A stretch of 64,000 nt of DNA from Gnetum montanum (GCA_015680685.1 MNCI01014175.1:74813-138812), one strand, 5' to 3'; positions 33,223-46,083 are shown, counted from the first letter of the stretch. Numbers and translations are program-made. The notes: generated from the letters alone by a model not told the origin.

Positions 33223-33590
33223 ACTTCTCCCTTTTAGCACTAGGACATAAATATAAAAAGAATAAAAATCATATACGTCAAGTTTACTTACCCATACAAT
33301 TGTGCCATATGAGTAAGCTTGGGAAGATAATAATCGCCTAACCCATCCTTGTTCTATGAACGTGCATAAGCACTTAGTCCTTGAAGTTCGATCGGATTGC
33401 ATGTAACGCTCATATTCGTATGGTTGAGCATAGGGGTACCTTTTCGCTCATCATTAGCTCCATTATCAAAGGCTTTGTTGTTTCTCTGCTAATTAGAACT
33501 TAGGAATCGTCCCATCATTAGAACAAACCCTTAGGGTTAGTTAAAAAATAATAATAATATAATAATACATTGCATATTAAATAATTAATC
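33223..33590 (+). other. Ath1 leader
   Basis: Untranslated leader between the LTR and the gag ATG. I could not identify a convincing primer-binding site. An AATAAT run lies at 33547-33570. Confidence 0.45.
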
Positions 33591-35720
33591 ATGTCTGCTT
33601 CTTCCTATGAAAGTGCTTCATTGCCTAGGTCTGACATAATGAATAGTCAGAGGTGTAGTACACATGATGATCTGCTAGTGCCCCAATAGTTTTGCTTGGT
33701 ATACACTCATCTTGATGAGTATGTACTAGAGTTTACCTTTATCCTCCACAAAAATGAACAATTGCAATGGCATGATTTAGAGGGTAACATAGTGTTACCA
33801 TCCAATCATTGAATCCCAAGCATGCTTCTTTGTGCTCTCACACAAATTGGTATGCAACACCTACAATTAGAGTACGCTGTGCATGAACAACATTTGAGAG
33901 ATTATAGATCCACGGAGGCACAACATTAGAGGGACTTGAAATAGGAGAGACATTATAAATCTATGAAGGGGAAGTGGTTTCAGGATGTTTCGTATGTCCT
34001 AAGTCAAAATGGAGGTGGTGAACCTGCTTCAAGAGGTTTTCCAAAAAACGATGTTCCTCTCATTGACTTTGGTCAAGGGGTTGTGTATTAGAACCTTCAC
34101 TCAACCATTCATAACCTAGGTTTTGATACCAATGGACACAAAGGGTCTAAAAAAGGAACACAAACACATGATAAAGATGGACATTCTTATTGTAACCGAG
34201 ATTGAGGTTGCAACCACTGAAGAGAGGGTAGCAAGCACAATCATGGTGACTTCCCTCCTTCCTCTTCACCTTCAACATCTCCTTCCCCCTCTCCTTTAGG
34301 ATCTAGACATAGTTACCAAGAGAAAGATTATGAGGACAATGGTAAGATAAATAGAGATCATAGATGAAACAGTTGAGAAAGGGGATGAGGGAATTCTAGA
34401 GAAATGCATCATGAAAGGAGGAAGAGTAGGGAACAACATAGGCATCATAGAAATCATAAAGAATATGATCACAATGAGCCCCTACTTGCTACCTGAAGTA
34501 TGCTAGATATAATCGAGGTCGTTAGGATCCCAACAAGGCACCAAAAGCATAGTAGGATCAAAAGATTAGACATGAACAATATCCCATGATTTAAAGGGGG
34601 ATATAATGCTGATCCCCAAAATCATCTACAAGCATTCTATGACACATTTGCCTTGCAAAATATAGAAAATGAGTGGAAAAAACTAAAGTTGTTTCCACAG
34701 ACACTGATCAATAAAGTGGAAAGCTAGTACCAGTTCTTAGAACTGGAATCCATTTTTCGATGGAGTACCATGTTAGATTTATTCAATGATAAGTATCAAA
34801 CGTACTCTTGAGTGTCCAACCTACAAAGGCAAATCAAAGGATGGAAACAAGGAGGACATGAACCCTTGGATGCTGCCATGGGCCAATATTATGCATTATT
34901 ACATCATTGTCCTAGCCATGGTTACCCACAAAGGGAACAACTATGCCATCTCGTGGATGGGCTTAGGTACAAAACGTGAAGGACCCTTAGGACTTATGCC
35001 CAAGGAATGATATCTAAGCTCAGAGCCCATCAAATACAAAGATTGTTGGAGAAATTTGCCAAGGATGAAGGTGAGTTAAGAAAAAGACAAAGTATAGAGG
35101 AATACAATAGAGATCCTTCCCTTCGAAAGAAGGAAGTTATATTTTGTGAGGATGAAGAGGAGTCACCACTTGAAGAGATGATGAATAGGAAGACTTTTCC
35201 CATTCAAAAGTTTGCATCAAACATATCAGCAAAGGTAGATCAAATGTGGGACTCCTTAGATAATAAATTTCAAACCATTCGTAAAATAGTATAGGAGTCT
35301 AGAGAGCATGGTAGTGATCGAGAAAGGAGAAAAAAGAAAGAAAATGAATATGCATGTAACAAAGGTAAGGGCAAAGTTGCCATCATCGAAGAGGTTGTGG
35401 ATTTAGATACAGAAAATGATGGTAGATGTGAGATATGCTAATATGACCACCCTAAAGGATGTTTCCTACTAATCTCACATCTGCAAGAGTCTAGGGCGTA
35501 CACACTAAACCACCAATTAAATAGATAGCAAACACCTCGAAGGTTACCTTATCCTCAAGGTAACCCAAGGTAGTTCCACCAACCTTTGATGTATTATCTA
35601 AGTGGAACTCCACCACAACCAAATGAATAGTATTAATAGTGGTAGCACCCACAATCATGGGGAATGCCACCACCATGTCAATAGTACCCTTACTATCAAC
35701 CTGACCCATACGGGTGCTAC
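33591..35720 (+). pseudogene. Ath1 Gag
   Basis: Starts at ATG 33591 (MSASSYESASLPRSDIMNSQ). A Ser/Pro-rich and Arg/His-rich stretch near 34250-34450 is followed by a retrotransposon-gag domain: FKGGYNADPQNHLQAFYDTF near 34590, then LFNDKYQTYS and a segment with GGHEPLDAAMGQYY. An open stretch at 35007-35294 is charged and helical (LRAHQIQRLLEKFAKDEGEL). A C-x2-C..H..C pattern (CEIC..DHPKGC) near 35430 may be a decayed knuckle. About a dozen stops and some frame changes make it non-coding now. Confidence 0.75.
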
Positions 35721-36080
35721 GTGTAGTAGCTAATCTCTCCACGTGACTCTACTAGTCATGTCACTTCTTAGCCTCACTACCAAGTCCATGAGTACTATAG
35801 AACTTCTTCTCCTAAGAGAGATGTTTCTAAAACACACTATTCTTCTCATCCGACTGCACCTCTTCCACCCTTAGCTTCATTACCACCTACCCCAGCTATG
35901 CAAGGTGAGCTCCCTACCCAGCCACAGTAATGCAATGCTACAAGGGCTGTCAACCCTCAACCTACTATTGGTTCAAACAACCACACAAAGAAGAGACCTT
36001 TCTTTAGAACCAACAATCCAACTAAGTTCTTACAACCACAAGAGGCTAATCCTCCAAACACCTCACCATCATTCAAATCT

Positions 36081-36521
36081 TTGGAGCTTCCTTCAAACCA
36101 AATACTACACTTAATGCACATGGTCATGTTGACTCATGCCAGTACTGATTGGATCAAAGTTGGCCATCTTCCTAGGGAATTCTTTAATCTTGGAAGTCCT
36201 CTTATATATTTACAAATCATTGGGAATGAACCATGCAAAGATCTTTTGGATTTAGGTTCTAGTGTCAATTTAATCTCTCAAGAAATGTACAAGGCTTAGA
36301 ACCTACCTCCATTAAAAAAGAATAACATTCATTTAATGCTAGCTGACTTTTCCATCACTATCCCATTAGGACTAGTAGAGGACATTGTCATCACTATTTG
36401 TAGGTGGTCATATCTAGCCAATTTCCTAGTGATTCAAGTCAACAACTATAAGGGGGACTTCCCAATCATTATGGGAAGAGCATGGCTAAGAACAATTGAT
36501 GCACACCTAGTTAATATGTGA
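36081..36521 (+). pseudogene. Ath1 aspartic protease
   Basis: The active site reads CKDLLDLGSSVNLISQEMY, the D-L-G-A/S-S-V form typical of Athila proteases. The second motif is FPIIMGRAWLRTIDAHLVNM. A stop at 36297-36299 separates the two halves, which are otherwise collinear. Confidence 0.8.
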
Positions 36522-36771
36522 TCTTTCCCTAGAAATATCAAAGAAAAATATGTTTGGAAAGATCAAGAAGAAAAAAGTTCCATGCATCACATATAGTGAC
36601 ACAGGGTGCAACTGCATGCAGAAGGCCTGGTTTGTACAATGTTTAACATTGGCTGCATGCAACCAATGTGCACAAATAAATAACATACAAAGATGACTGT
36701 ATGTAGTAGCCATAAGACAGGAAGGCACCTAATGGCTGACAACTAACTAAGAGAATAACTCAAGTATATGC
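36522..36771 (+). other. Ath1 PR-RT linker
   Basis: Poorly coding stretch between the protease and RT frames. No structure stands out. Confidence 0.35.
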
Positions 36772-37830
36772 ATGGAACCAACTAATAGCTTTACTTGCAT
36801 CTACATTGATAGCATAGACACATTAGAGCAAGTCCATCATCAACTTCAAATTCTTGACATCGAAAATATCAATTGGGGGAAGTTGGAAATCCTTGACAAG
36901 TTCCAGCAAGAGCCCCTTGAGTTAAAACTATTTCCCATCGGTATGGAGTATACATTTCTCAAGAATGGAAAATTGGTAATCATTAACACTAAGCTTGCTC
37001 TTCAACAAAAAGAAAGACTGCTAAAAATGGTAAAAAAATGCTTGAAAGCATTTTCTTGGTCATATCCCAAATTAATCAAAATAGATGCTAGGATATGCTA
37101 ACATAGAATTTACACTGATCCCTCCATGAAGCCTCGACAACAACCGTAGAGGTGACTAAATCAAAAGCTTAAGCAAGTGGTTAAAGAAGAAATTGAACGG
37201 CTTCTAAAAGCTAGGTTCATCTACCCCATTACTGATAGTGAATGGGTTATTCCTTTAGTAATTGTGCCTAAAAAGGTAGGTAAATGAAAGGTATGTGTAG
37301 AATTTAGGGTGCTGAACATGGCAACATTCAAAGACCACTTCCCATTGCCATTCATCAATCAAGTCTTAGAAACCATTGTAGGGCATTGTTACTATAGTTT
37401 TTTAGATGGTTACAATGGATACAATCAAATTCAAATAGCACCAAAATATGAAGCCAAGACCACATTCACAAGTCCTTGGGGGACTTTTGCATATAAGAAG
37501 ATCTTGTTTAGCTTGTGCAATGCCCTAGCAGTGTTTCAATGTTTGGTTCTAAGTATCTTTCAATAGCAAATAGGGAAGAATGTGGAGGTTTTTATGGACC
37601 ATTTCTCCACCTATGGAGTGGACTTTGAGCAAGCATTGGACCAATTAGAGCAAGTATTAAAATGATGTGTAAAAATCAACTTAAGGCTTAATTTGAAAAA
37701 AGCCCATTTAATGGTCCAAGAAGGCATTGTGTTAGGGCATAAGATTTCACAAACAGGGATAGAGGTAGATCCTGAAAAGATTAAGGTTATCCAAGGAATC
37801 ACTCATCAACCTGAAACTATAAAAGATATT
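36772..37830 (+). pseudogene. Ath1 reverse transcriptase
   Basis: An open N-terminal part (36772-37101, with FPIGMEYTFLKNGKLVIINT) leads into EEIERLLKARFIYPITDSEW, VPKKVGK, DHFPLPFINQVLETIVGHCY, SFLDGYNGYNQIQIAPKYEA and SPWGTFAYKKI. The catalytic motif reads VFMDHFSTYG: the usual F-M-D-D has lost its second Asp to His. The thumb LGHKISQTGIEVDPEKIKVI is legible near 37735-37795. Several stops are present. Confidence 0.85.
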
Positions 37831-38389
37831 TAGTCATTTTCTTGGACATACTAGCTATTATAAACACTTCATTGAGAACCTTTTGAAGGTTAAAAAACCA
37901 TTGGTCGAATTAATGAAAAAGGATGTACCCTTTGAATGGACCAGGGAATGTGAGCTAGCTTTCCAAACCTTAAAATAAAAGCTCATAGAAACACCTATTC
38001 TACAAACTCCTAACTACTCTAGACTATTCCACATAATGGCTGACGCATCCAACTTTGCTTTAGGAGTTGTACTTACATAGTTAGATGATTAGAAACGACC
38101 CTATTACATTCATTGTGTAAGTCGAAGTATTGTTAGTGCACAACTCAATTACACCACAATAAAAAAAGAATTAATGGCTATGGTGTTTTCACTAAAAAAA
38201 TTTAGGCACTATGTATTGGAATATAAGATATTTGTACATATGGATCATAGTGCAATTCAGTGCCTATTGAATAAACCAATGGTGAGCCCTCACATCATAC
38301 GGTGGCTCATGATTTTACAAGAGTTTGACCTTACAATGATCAATCATAAAGGCACTAAGAATGTTGCTAATCATTTATCTTGGTTATGA
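37831..38389 (+). pseudogene. Ath1 RNase H
   Basis: Residues are legible near 38035-38065 (MADASNFALGVVL, with the first Asp) and 38174-38389 (FSLKKFRHYVLEYKIFVHMD, then IIRWLMILQEFDLTMINHKG and NVANHLSWL). It is the ordinary RNase H only; no archaeal-type domain follows. Confidence 0.8.
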
Positions 38390-38599
38390 TGGGACAACAA
38401 AGAGGATGACTATCTAATTTCTGACCATTTTTCTGATGAACTCATCTTTGTAGGTGTAATAAACAATCAGTTAACCATAGAGACAAATTGATATAGTAGC
38501 ATTCTTACCTATCTCCTCATACAAGAAACACCACAAGGGTTAGACATTAAAAAGAAACAACAGTTTCTTCACTGAGACAAATATTTCATGGAAATTAAT

Positions 38600-39559
38600 A
38601 GACAAATTTATAAAGTATGTTTCGATGTCTTGGTCCGATGGTGTGTTTCTGATGTAGATCAATTGTAACTTCTCCAAGATGCTCATGAGGGCCCTTGTGG
38701 GGGTCATTACGCTAGGAGATGAACAATTGTTAAAATATTGCTTGTAGGATATTATTGGCCTACATTGTTTTGTGACGCTCATCATTTCGTCTAATCTTGT
38801 GAGCACTGCCAACGTGATGGGGGAATGACTATTAGAATGGAGGGTCTGCAACAATGGATTCAACCCTTTGAAATATGGGGAATTGATTTTATGGGGCCTA
38901 TTACATCAATGTCCAATGAAAAGGCCTACATTGTTGTTGTTGTTGACTATTTTACAAAGTGGGTAGAAGCAACTACTGTTACGGATTGTACATAATCTAC
39001 CACTGCACAATTTGTTCAACAAAAAATCATAAATAGGTTTGGCATGCCTTGCACACTTATTTCTAATAATGGTACACATTTTATAGGTGAAACTTTATGA
39101 AAATTGATGTAATGCTTAGGAGTTAAGCATAAGATGACTACACCATATCATCCTTAAGTGAATGGTCAAGTGGAAGTCACCAATAGGGAGATTACAAAAA
39201 TACTAACATAGACCATTGGAAAATATAGGTGAGACTAGAGCACCAAATTGAACGATGCTCTTTGGGAACACTACTCCACATGGGAACTCCCTATAGGCTA
39301 CTCTCCCTATGAGTTAGTGTATGATAAACTTCCAATGCTTCCTATTCAAGCTGAGCTTCGTACTCTCTCCACAACATGTGACCTTAACCTTGACCTCAAT
39401 CTAGCACAAAAAGAATGGTTGATGAACCTTAACTTACTAGATGAAAATCAATTAGCTACCTTGTCATCCAACAAACTGCACAAGGCCTTTAACAAACAAT
39501 GTCATGACCTAAGGATTAGGAAAGTCAAATACCAACCAGGAGATAAGGTTCTTTATTGA
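38600..39559 (+). pseudogene. Ath1 integrase
   Basis: The zinc-binding part is HEGPCGGHYARR...GYYWPTLFCDAHHFV*SCEHCQ (H-H-C-C). The core has GIDFMGPI (first Asp), CTLISNNGTHF (the second Asp is now Asn) and NGQVEVTNREI (Glu). The C-terminal frame is open from 39248 to 39559 (YSPYELVYDKLPMLPIQAEL, KYQPGDKVLY). No chromodomain is seen. Confidence 0.85.
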
Positions 39560-41711
39560 AATCCCACACATGTGCCACAAAAAACTAAATTTTAAACACT
39601 ATGAAAAGGACATTATATCATTCATAAAAATTTTTCTTTAGGGGCCATGATGATTTATAAACCTAAAAGCCTGAATAAGAAATTACTAGTCAACATCCAA
39701 CAAACCAAACCGTTCTATGAGCCTAAAATAGCTAGTACTAATACTACCTCTATTGGTGGACAACGCTACTCCCTTTTTTAGATCAGTTCCTTCCAACCTA
39801 GTTGTGGGGGAGATGGCCACTAATGCTAACCATTCTAAGCCCTCAGTTCCTTTTGTATTTTCATTTTACACATTTTTCATCTTTACTTGTTTTTTTTACA
39901 CCATTATTAATATTTTTACTATTTATTTATTTGATTTATTCTTACTCATCACATAATAAGTGCTCATGATGGTGGATTGTACTATAATGGTGTTGATTGG
40001 TAATGTTTGGCTTTTACCTTTGACTTTTAATGTTGATATTAAGATATGGTTTCTTTTGATAAAATAGACAATGAGTCCACATCATACACTCATCCGTGCA
40101 ACTCTATGATCTTCCTTGTTTTGAAAATGTATTGTCCCTTTTTCTAAGAAAACCTATTAATGAATTGGTGGCTTAGTACTCTTCAAACCAAGAAAAGATT
40201 CAAATGGATGGAAAAGGGTGTGACCTCAAGGGCATTTGATGCATTTGTAGTGGCTACTCTCTTGGGTACTTGGATGTTTTTCATAAGTTTTCTTCCATTC
40301 TGCTAATGACCAATATCAGGAAGTTGACTAAATCAAATAAGTCTTTGCATGGTCTGGTTCTCATGAAAAAAAAAAGTAAAAAGAAACAAAACCTGGTGAG
40401 AATTAAAAGCATACCCTTTAGACATAATAAGAAATATGGGCCACAAGTATTGGTTATGGAACTGGAAAGACATGTTACCCATGCCTAAAGGTTCCCTTTA
40501 ACTAAGTCCCTTTCTCACTTCCTGCTTCTTTATCTTTCTCTTGTTGGAATGGTGGTGGCTCTATGGATGCATTCTTGTTACTTCAAGAGGTTGGGCTAGT
40601 CAAGTGTGTTGATGCAAGGTCACTGTATGTGGTTAGTTTTGATATGGATTTGGAGTGAATTCTATTAAGTCACCATAACCACATAATACACAAGGGACTT
40701 TACACAACCTTGATCTTGGGATTCCATTCCATTCTCGCTTCTCTTCCAAATTTCTTTCCATATTCCACCTAATTGCCAATTTTATGATTAGTCTATATCT
40801 TGGTTATCGCATTATTATTCTTTGGTAAACTCTTATGGGTAATTCCTTAACCATTATTTCCATATGTCATTCGTAGAGGCTATGGACTCTTTGGTTTGTG
40901 GGTATGTTAGGGCATAAATGGCATTATCCTACCTTGGGGAGGACCCACTAGCATTCCTTTTTGGTGAAATTGTTAAGTTATTTTCTTTAAAAATTTCCTA
41001 GAATTAACCATTTTCCATTTCAACCCATCCATCACATCCAATTTTATTTTATTGGCTTCACCATTGTTATTTTTCTATTCTTCCTTATTCTTTCATTTTC
41101 CATATTATTGCTACTGGAGGTTCATTATTAGTTATGGGGGCCCTATCACAAAATTTTTCATTCCATTACTTATCTCAGCCCCACATCTTGGCTAGTCACC
41201 AATGATAAGCCTCTAACCCAGCATCTACCATACCCACAACCTAGCCATTGTGCTTCATAGCAAAGCAAGGTATCAATCATATTATATCTTATCTATCCTT
41301 GCTAATTTGTGAATGTGTTATGTGTGTAGATGGTGATCACATGAACAATGGATTGGGATAGAATGGAGCACTCAAGATGGACTGGATCTGAAGAAGTTAT
41401 GCAAGGAACATACATCATATGGCCATGGATGAACAATGGTGTGCACATCAGCAACAATGCATCTCATTTTCTTCTCTCTCTCTCTCTCTCTCTCTAAGCT
41501 GTCAAATGAGGGTCTAGATGTCATCTATGTACAATGTTCACCACAATGGGTATGAATTCCAATGTTGTAATATGTTTGTTGATCCATTCACCGGGAACTC
41601 TGAGTCTATCATTCCATGTCACTGTCAGATTGTCATATGTTCAATAATCCCATACCTTCCCAATATTTTGTAAGGAACTTGAGGAAAATTTTTCATTTAG
41701 TTATGGGGGTA
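39560..41711 (+). other. Ath1 region between integrase and 3' LTR
   Basis: About 2.1 kb without a supportable gene. A 67-codon frame at 39753 is Phe-rich at its end (FYTFFIFTCFFYTIINIF) and could be a membrane-spanning remnant of an env-like gene, but I see no other support. A (TC)n microsatellite lies at 41473-41495. The last bases (TTATGGGGGTA, 41701-41711) act as polypurine tract. Confidence 0.5.
41473..41495. repeat. (TC)n microsatellite
   Basis: Eleven uninterrupted TC dinucleotides. Confidence 0.95.
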
Positions 41712-42307
41712 TGATGAACCATGATTTCAAGACTGTGATATTGGGTTTGTGATATCGGGGCTTGCCAAGCTATATCAGGCATATGATATCAGAACCTATC
41801 TCGTTGCCTATAAATAAGAGGTGGGCGCACTTGGTTTTGACATTAGTTTTCTTAGTCCCTTACCCAAACTCTTACGGTTTTCCCTTTCTAGAGTTAGAAT
41901 TATTTTTGAGTGCCCACAATAGGAGTCATAAAGTGAACAGATCTTTATTTGAGCATTGTGTACTTAAGCACACCTTGTGTCTAGAAATAAAGACAAACTT
42001 TGTGATTAGCCTTACAGCATTCAGAATAGCTTATTTATTGAATTTAATGTTATTTACAACTATTTAATGATTTCATTACTTAATTAATATTACTTTTATT
42101 AATTTGTTAATTTTCACAAGTAAGCACACTCAGTACGACCACTTCGAGCATACGTGGAACACTTGGTAATCTAGAAATGACTAGCATTTGGTAATCCCAG
42201 TAGTGTTACATAGGTTTAGGATGTGTACAGAGAGTGGGAATGGATGCTAATGTTAGGACTTGTTAGAACCTATCAGATTAGTTAATTTAAATAATTTACT
42301 TAATTGA
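41712..42307 (+). repeat. Ath1 right LTR
   Basis: Uninterrupted 596-bp copy. It begins TGATGAACC and carries a TATA box (TATAAATA, about 41811). It includes the T4 target sequence AATAGGAGTC unbroken near 41925. The end is set by alignment with the left LTR. Confidence 0.85.
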
Positions 42308-42795
42308 ATAGCGCAAGATGGAGCTATTCTTCAAGGGGATTCAAGTTGAAAGTGCTTACAAGCTCTTTGAAAGCACTCTCATGGTGGTTGAATCTCCTAC
42401 TCCTCAAGTATCTATGGTTGTAGGTAATGTTTGTATGATCACAGTGTCATGGAAGCTATCCACATGAATAGATGTTGATGTGAGTAACATCCTCATAGGC
42501 ATTAATCTTAGGGATGTGGATTGGGCCCACATGATAGAAGACTAGATCCTTCATTTTTTGGAGGCTGGTCTTCAAAATCTTTTCTCAGAGTTTATTAAGT
42601 CAAGTTACTTGAAATTTTGATTATTTTCACTTGATTTTATATGATTTGGTTTCACTTAGGTTATAGACTTGCTTATGTCATGTGTTGGTTATTGATTAGT
42701 TTTATGTTGTTAGGTTCTAGGCACTAGCTAATATTAGTGACCCTAGTGGTGAGGGTGGGGATGATATACCACTTCCTCCTTTGGATGCCCCTTAG
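42308..42795 (+). pseudogene. T3 antisense gene, 3' exons
   Basis: Resumes the gene broken by Ath1, but much further along. MELFFKGIQVESAYKLFEST matches T5 MEINVEDVYKLFMNN, and INLRDVDWAHMIED matches T5 LDLGDVD. The last exon begins after TTAG near 42719 and ends DAPLDAP-like, LDAP then TAG at 42793-42795, as in T5 (SLDAP). Compared with T5, roughly 2 kb of gene between the two halves is missing. Confidence 0.65.
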
Positions 42796-43561
42796 CATCC
42801 TTTAGTTGCCCATTTTAGGATTTTCCTATCTATGATCACATGATGTTTATTGTGATTAATGTTGATGGCTAGTGTTAGCCAAGATTTGGGTTATAGACAT
42901 TTTCATTATTATTGTTTATTATTTAAACATTTTACCATATAATGTGGCCATGGCTATTCATGTTGTAAGTGTTTTGATTTAATTTTAAATTTTAGTTTTG
43001 GCTATGTCATTCTAGATTTAAGGATTTATTATGGTTTTTCATTATAAATGACATTTAAGGCTATGTTGGCTACCTTGGTTGTAACATTGTAAAATGTTGA
43101 AATGGCTAGATGAGAAGGTTGTAGGATAAAATGAGAATAATGTAAAACAATTCTTGCTAGTTTTAGACTAGGGTAGGCCTTGTGATTCTTGCCAATCTAA
43201 GGCCTTAGTAGGTCATGCATTCTTGATAGTTTTAAGCCATGGTGGACCCATGTTGTAAAAAGAAGAACATATCCTTTTGTCTTTTCTATGTTTTAAAAAT
43301 TTTATGGATTTTCTAGTTTTAAAGTTTTATGCGGTTTTTACATTTATATCATCTTGAAAAGAAAGACAGAAAAGGGTTTACCAAATAAAATGAAAATAAA
43401 TGGAAGAATCCTAGGCTATATGAAAAATAAAGTTTAACATAAAGCGAACAAAATGACATAAATAGGCAAGAGGAAATCTAGGCTAATAGGATACAAGTAC
43501 ATATGATTACAAGGTCATAAGGGCATACGTTGGAAGGATCATGGGTGTACATCACTTGTAG
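42796..43561 (-). other. T3 spacer between antisense gene and PR
   Basis: Equivalent to 22313-23086 of T4. Decayed motif copies are visible near 43155-43250 (TTTTAGACTAGGGTAGGCC, AATCTAAGGCCTTAGTAGG and TAGTTTTAAGCCATGGTGG, minus-strand CCTTAAACTA type). No gene is seen. Confidence 0.5.
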
Positions 43562-43598
43562 AAATGTTTCCTAATCTTTAAGAGATTAGAAAACATGC
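43562..43598 (-). pseudogene. T3 protease, last codons
   Basis: The reverse complement reads NLLKIRKHF-stop, matching the T5 PR tail NLSKIRKHLHK and T4 LEIKVIKK. It is cut at 43598 by the T5 LTR. Confidence 0.55.
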
Positions 43599-45410
43599 TG
43601 AAACACCATAAAAATTCATGTTGTAAATCCCAGTTTTTAGCTTAACGTAAAGTTTTATTGTAAATGTAAGATATCTAGTACATAAGCTGCAATCTTGCAT
43701 ATTTCAATTTCTTAGGGCTGAAAAATGCTTCAAAATTTTCTATTGCCTCACTTCTTGAGTAAAAAAAAGGTACCTAATATCTATATTTGTGCTTGGGAAG
43801 GCTGAAAATGCCTTGGAAAGGCTAAAATTGGCCTTTCTAGGGGTTTTTGTAGGGCTATAGCCCCAACTACACTAGAGTCATTTTTAGTAAGCTTAGTAGC
43901 TTCAATAGGCTCAGTAGCTATAGTAGCCATAGTATCTATAGAAGTCAATGCAATCACCACCAAGATGCAACAAAAGTGCAACATTGGAATTATTGGGATG
44001 GTTGTTTCTTCAACAACATCATCCCAAGGCAACAACAGTCAGTGTAAATAGCATTTTCTAGAATAGGTTCTATCATTTCTATAGTTTTTGTCTATCTTTC
44101 CATTTACCACCACTTTTTTCATTTCAAAAGCCTTCAGTGTAGTCCTAAAAGATTGTTTATTGTTTGAGTTTTATGGATGTAGTCCATTCTAGACTTACCA
44201 CAAAGACCAACTATGCTGGTAGTAGATGACAAATATGTTGATAGGTGACCATTGACTACTACTGATATTCCCAAATGCTTAAGCATATTCATAAAAGTCT
44301 ATCTAATATTTATGGAAAATAGATGTGTTTTGTGGGTGTAGTCCATTCTAGAGTTTTCACAAATAGAAACTACATTGATAATAGTTGATGAACTCTACTG
44401 GTAGTAGTGACTATTGCAAATCCACAATCAACACCAATTTTCAGCAATCAATGGTAGACCCAAAAAATGGTAATCCTAAACCTTTAAATATCCAATATCA
44501 ACACTATTACTAGGTTCCAAATTTTTGGTATTTTACATCCTATACCATGGTTTGGAACTTCTGGAATTGTTTGGAATTCATCCCTACTCCAAATTTTGGT
44601 GCTCTAAGCACTTTGGCATTTCAAAACAATTTTGTAGTAAATACTGTTTTCCATTTTTACAGCCATTTCCATTATCCATCAAATCCATTTGCAACTCAAT
44701 GACATTTTGAGTAGTGAAAACTAGCACTATTCTAGGCATAGAAATCCTCAACATAATTTTCATTGCTATTGAAATTCCATTTTCATTTCCATTTGTAGCC
44801 ATCAAAGCCCATTGCAACCATGACACCTTCAGCTAGTATCGTCGATTGGTGGTAGATACTAGGACTATGCTAGACATAGAGTCTCCCATGTAGTTTCCAT
44901 TACTCAAAACATGCAACACCAATCCCATTTCCATGTAGTAGATTTGGTGAAGACTAATAGAAAATTGTAGTATGTTGAAACAAGGAAGAAACCGGATCGT
45001 GGAGGCAACCTTCTCCAATAGACTTCAAGCTTTAGCAAGAACCTTCCATTTCCCTTGGTACAAACCTATACACCATGAACTTGATCTTTATTTATGTTCT
45101 TTTATAAATTTGGTGGTTCATGTTGTACAAATTTTTATTTTGGTTTCTTGTTTTACATTTATTTCTATAATTACAATTTCATTTTCTATTTTTATTTTTA
45201 GTAGGCCATTTCTATCTACATTTTCATTTACATTTAGAATCTTGAAACCATTCCTATTTGATATTTCATAAATCCTTGGGTAATCAACAAGATTGTCTAG
45301 GGTACCTTCAACCCCATTTTCATGGACCTTGGGATTTAGGGTTAAAACTATTTTGGCATTTAGATCTTTTGGTTTCCTTTTTCCAACAATCGAAATTTCT
45401 AGCACCAACA
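43599..45410 (+). repeat. T5 left LTR
   Basis: Begins TGAAACACCATAAAAATTCA and ends TTTCTAGCACCAACA. AACAAGATTGTCTAGGGTAC near 45287 corresponds to GACAAGACCATTCTAGGGCA in T4. U3 holds a run of AGTAGCTATAGTAGCCATAG-type triplets (43880-43950) and GGTAGTAGATGA units (44210-44420), both also in the right LTR. An antisense frame of 84 codons (44035 to 43781) is open and has a counterpart in the right LTR. Confidence 0.85.
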
Positions 45411-46083
45411 GTTTCTAGCACTAGAAGGAGGACCTCTATCAAATTTCTTGGCCAAAAAGCCTATTGCTACCATTTTTCTATTTACTATGACACCCATTCC
45501 ATTAGGGCCCATTTTCCTATCAAGCATTGACAATAGTTAGCAAACTATACTAGTAGTAGTTGATTGACTATGCTAATAGTAGTTAGTTGACTATGCTGGC
45601 AATAGTAGATTGACTACGTTGGTAGTAGTCGATTAACTATGTTGATAGTAGTTAGAAAAATATGTTGATAGTAGTTAGAAAACTATGTTGATAGTAGTTA
45701 GCAAACTACATTGGTGGTAGTTAGCAGATTATATTGGTAGTAGTTGACTAACTATGCTAATAGTAGTTAGTAGACTATGTTTGTAGTAGTTGACTGACTA
45801 CATTGATAGAAGTTAGCAAATTGCACTAATAGTAGTTATCAGACTATGCTAGCAGTAGTTGACTAACTATGCTTAAAGTAGTTTGCAAACTATGATCAAT
45901 TCCATTCAATACCATTTTGTTCAATGTCATTTCGTTACACTTCATTCCTACTATGACACCATGTCCACTTAGTAGTTGTTTCCTACTACCTTTCCATTTT
46001 TATCCTATTGTGAAAATAGTTTATCTTGCTTGCTATGTTTTTACTAAAAATAGTAAAAATGCCAAAAAAGCACTACTTTTGAC
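45411..46083 (+). repeat. T5 leader with TAGTAGTT minisatellite
   Basis: After the LTR, about 45535-45895 is a tandem array of ten or more imperfect ~34-bp units of the form AACTATGTTGATAGTAGTTA followed by GCA. It sits just upstream of gag. T4 and T1 do not show it. I could not find a clear primer-binding site at the LTR edge. Confidence 0.7.

Larger units (their letters stand above)
20602..42307 (+). mobile_element. Ath1: Athila-like Ty3/gypsy element, interrupted by T4
   Basis: LTRs at 20602-20828 joined to 32841-33222 (left, split by T4) and at 41712-42307 (right) enclose gag, PR, RT, RNase H and integrase in that order with no aRH. The Athila-type assignment rests on PR LLDLGSSVNLIS, RT DHFPLPFINQVLE..YSFLDGYNGYNQI and integrase GIDFMGPI..VDYFTKWVEA. 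About 2.1 kb without a supportable gene follow integrase, where Athila elements usually carry an env-like frame. The flanks (ATGAG left, ATAGC right) do not form a clear target duplication, and the host gene on the two sides is not contiguous. Confidence 0.75.

Noticed and set aside
39753-39956. Env-like membrane protein after Ath1 integrase
   Set aside because: Only 67 codons, hydrophobic by base composition, with no second supporting block in the 2.1-kb region.
45411-45450. tRNA primer-binding site after the T5 left LTR
   Set aside because: No convincing complement to a tRNA 3' end (expected start TGG) is visible; the leader is too decayed.
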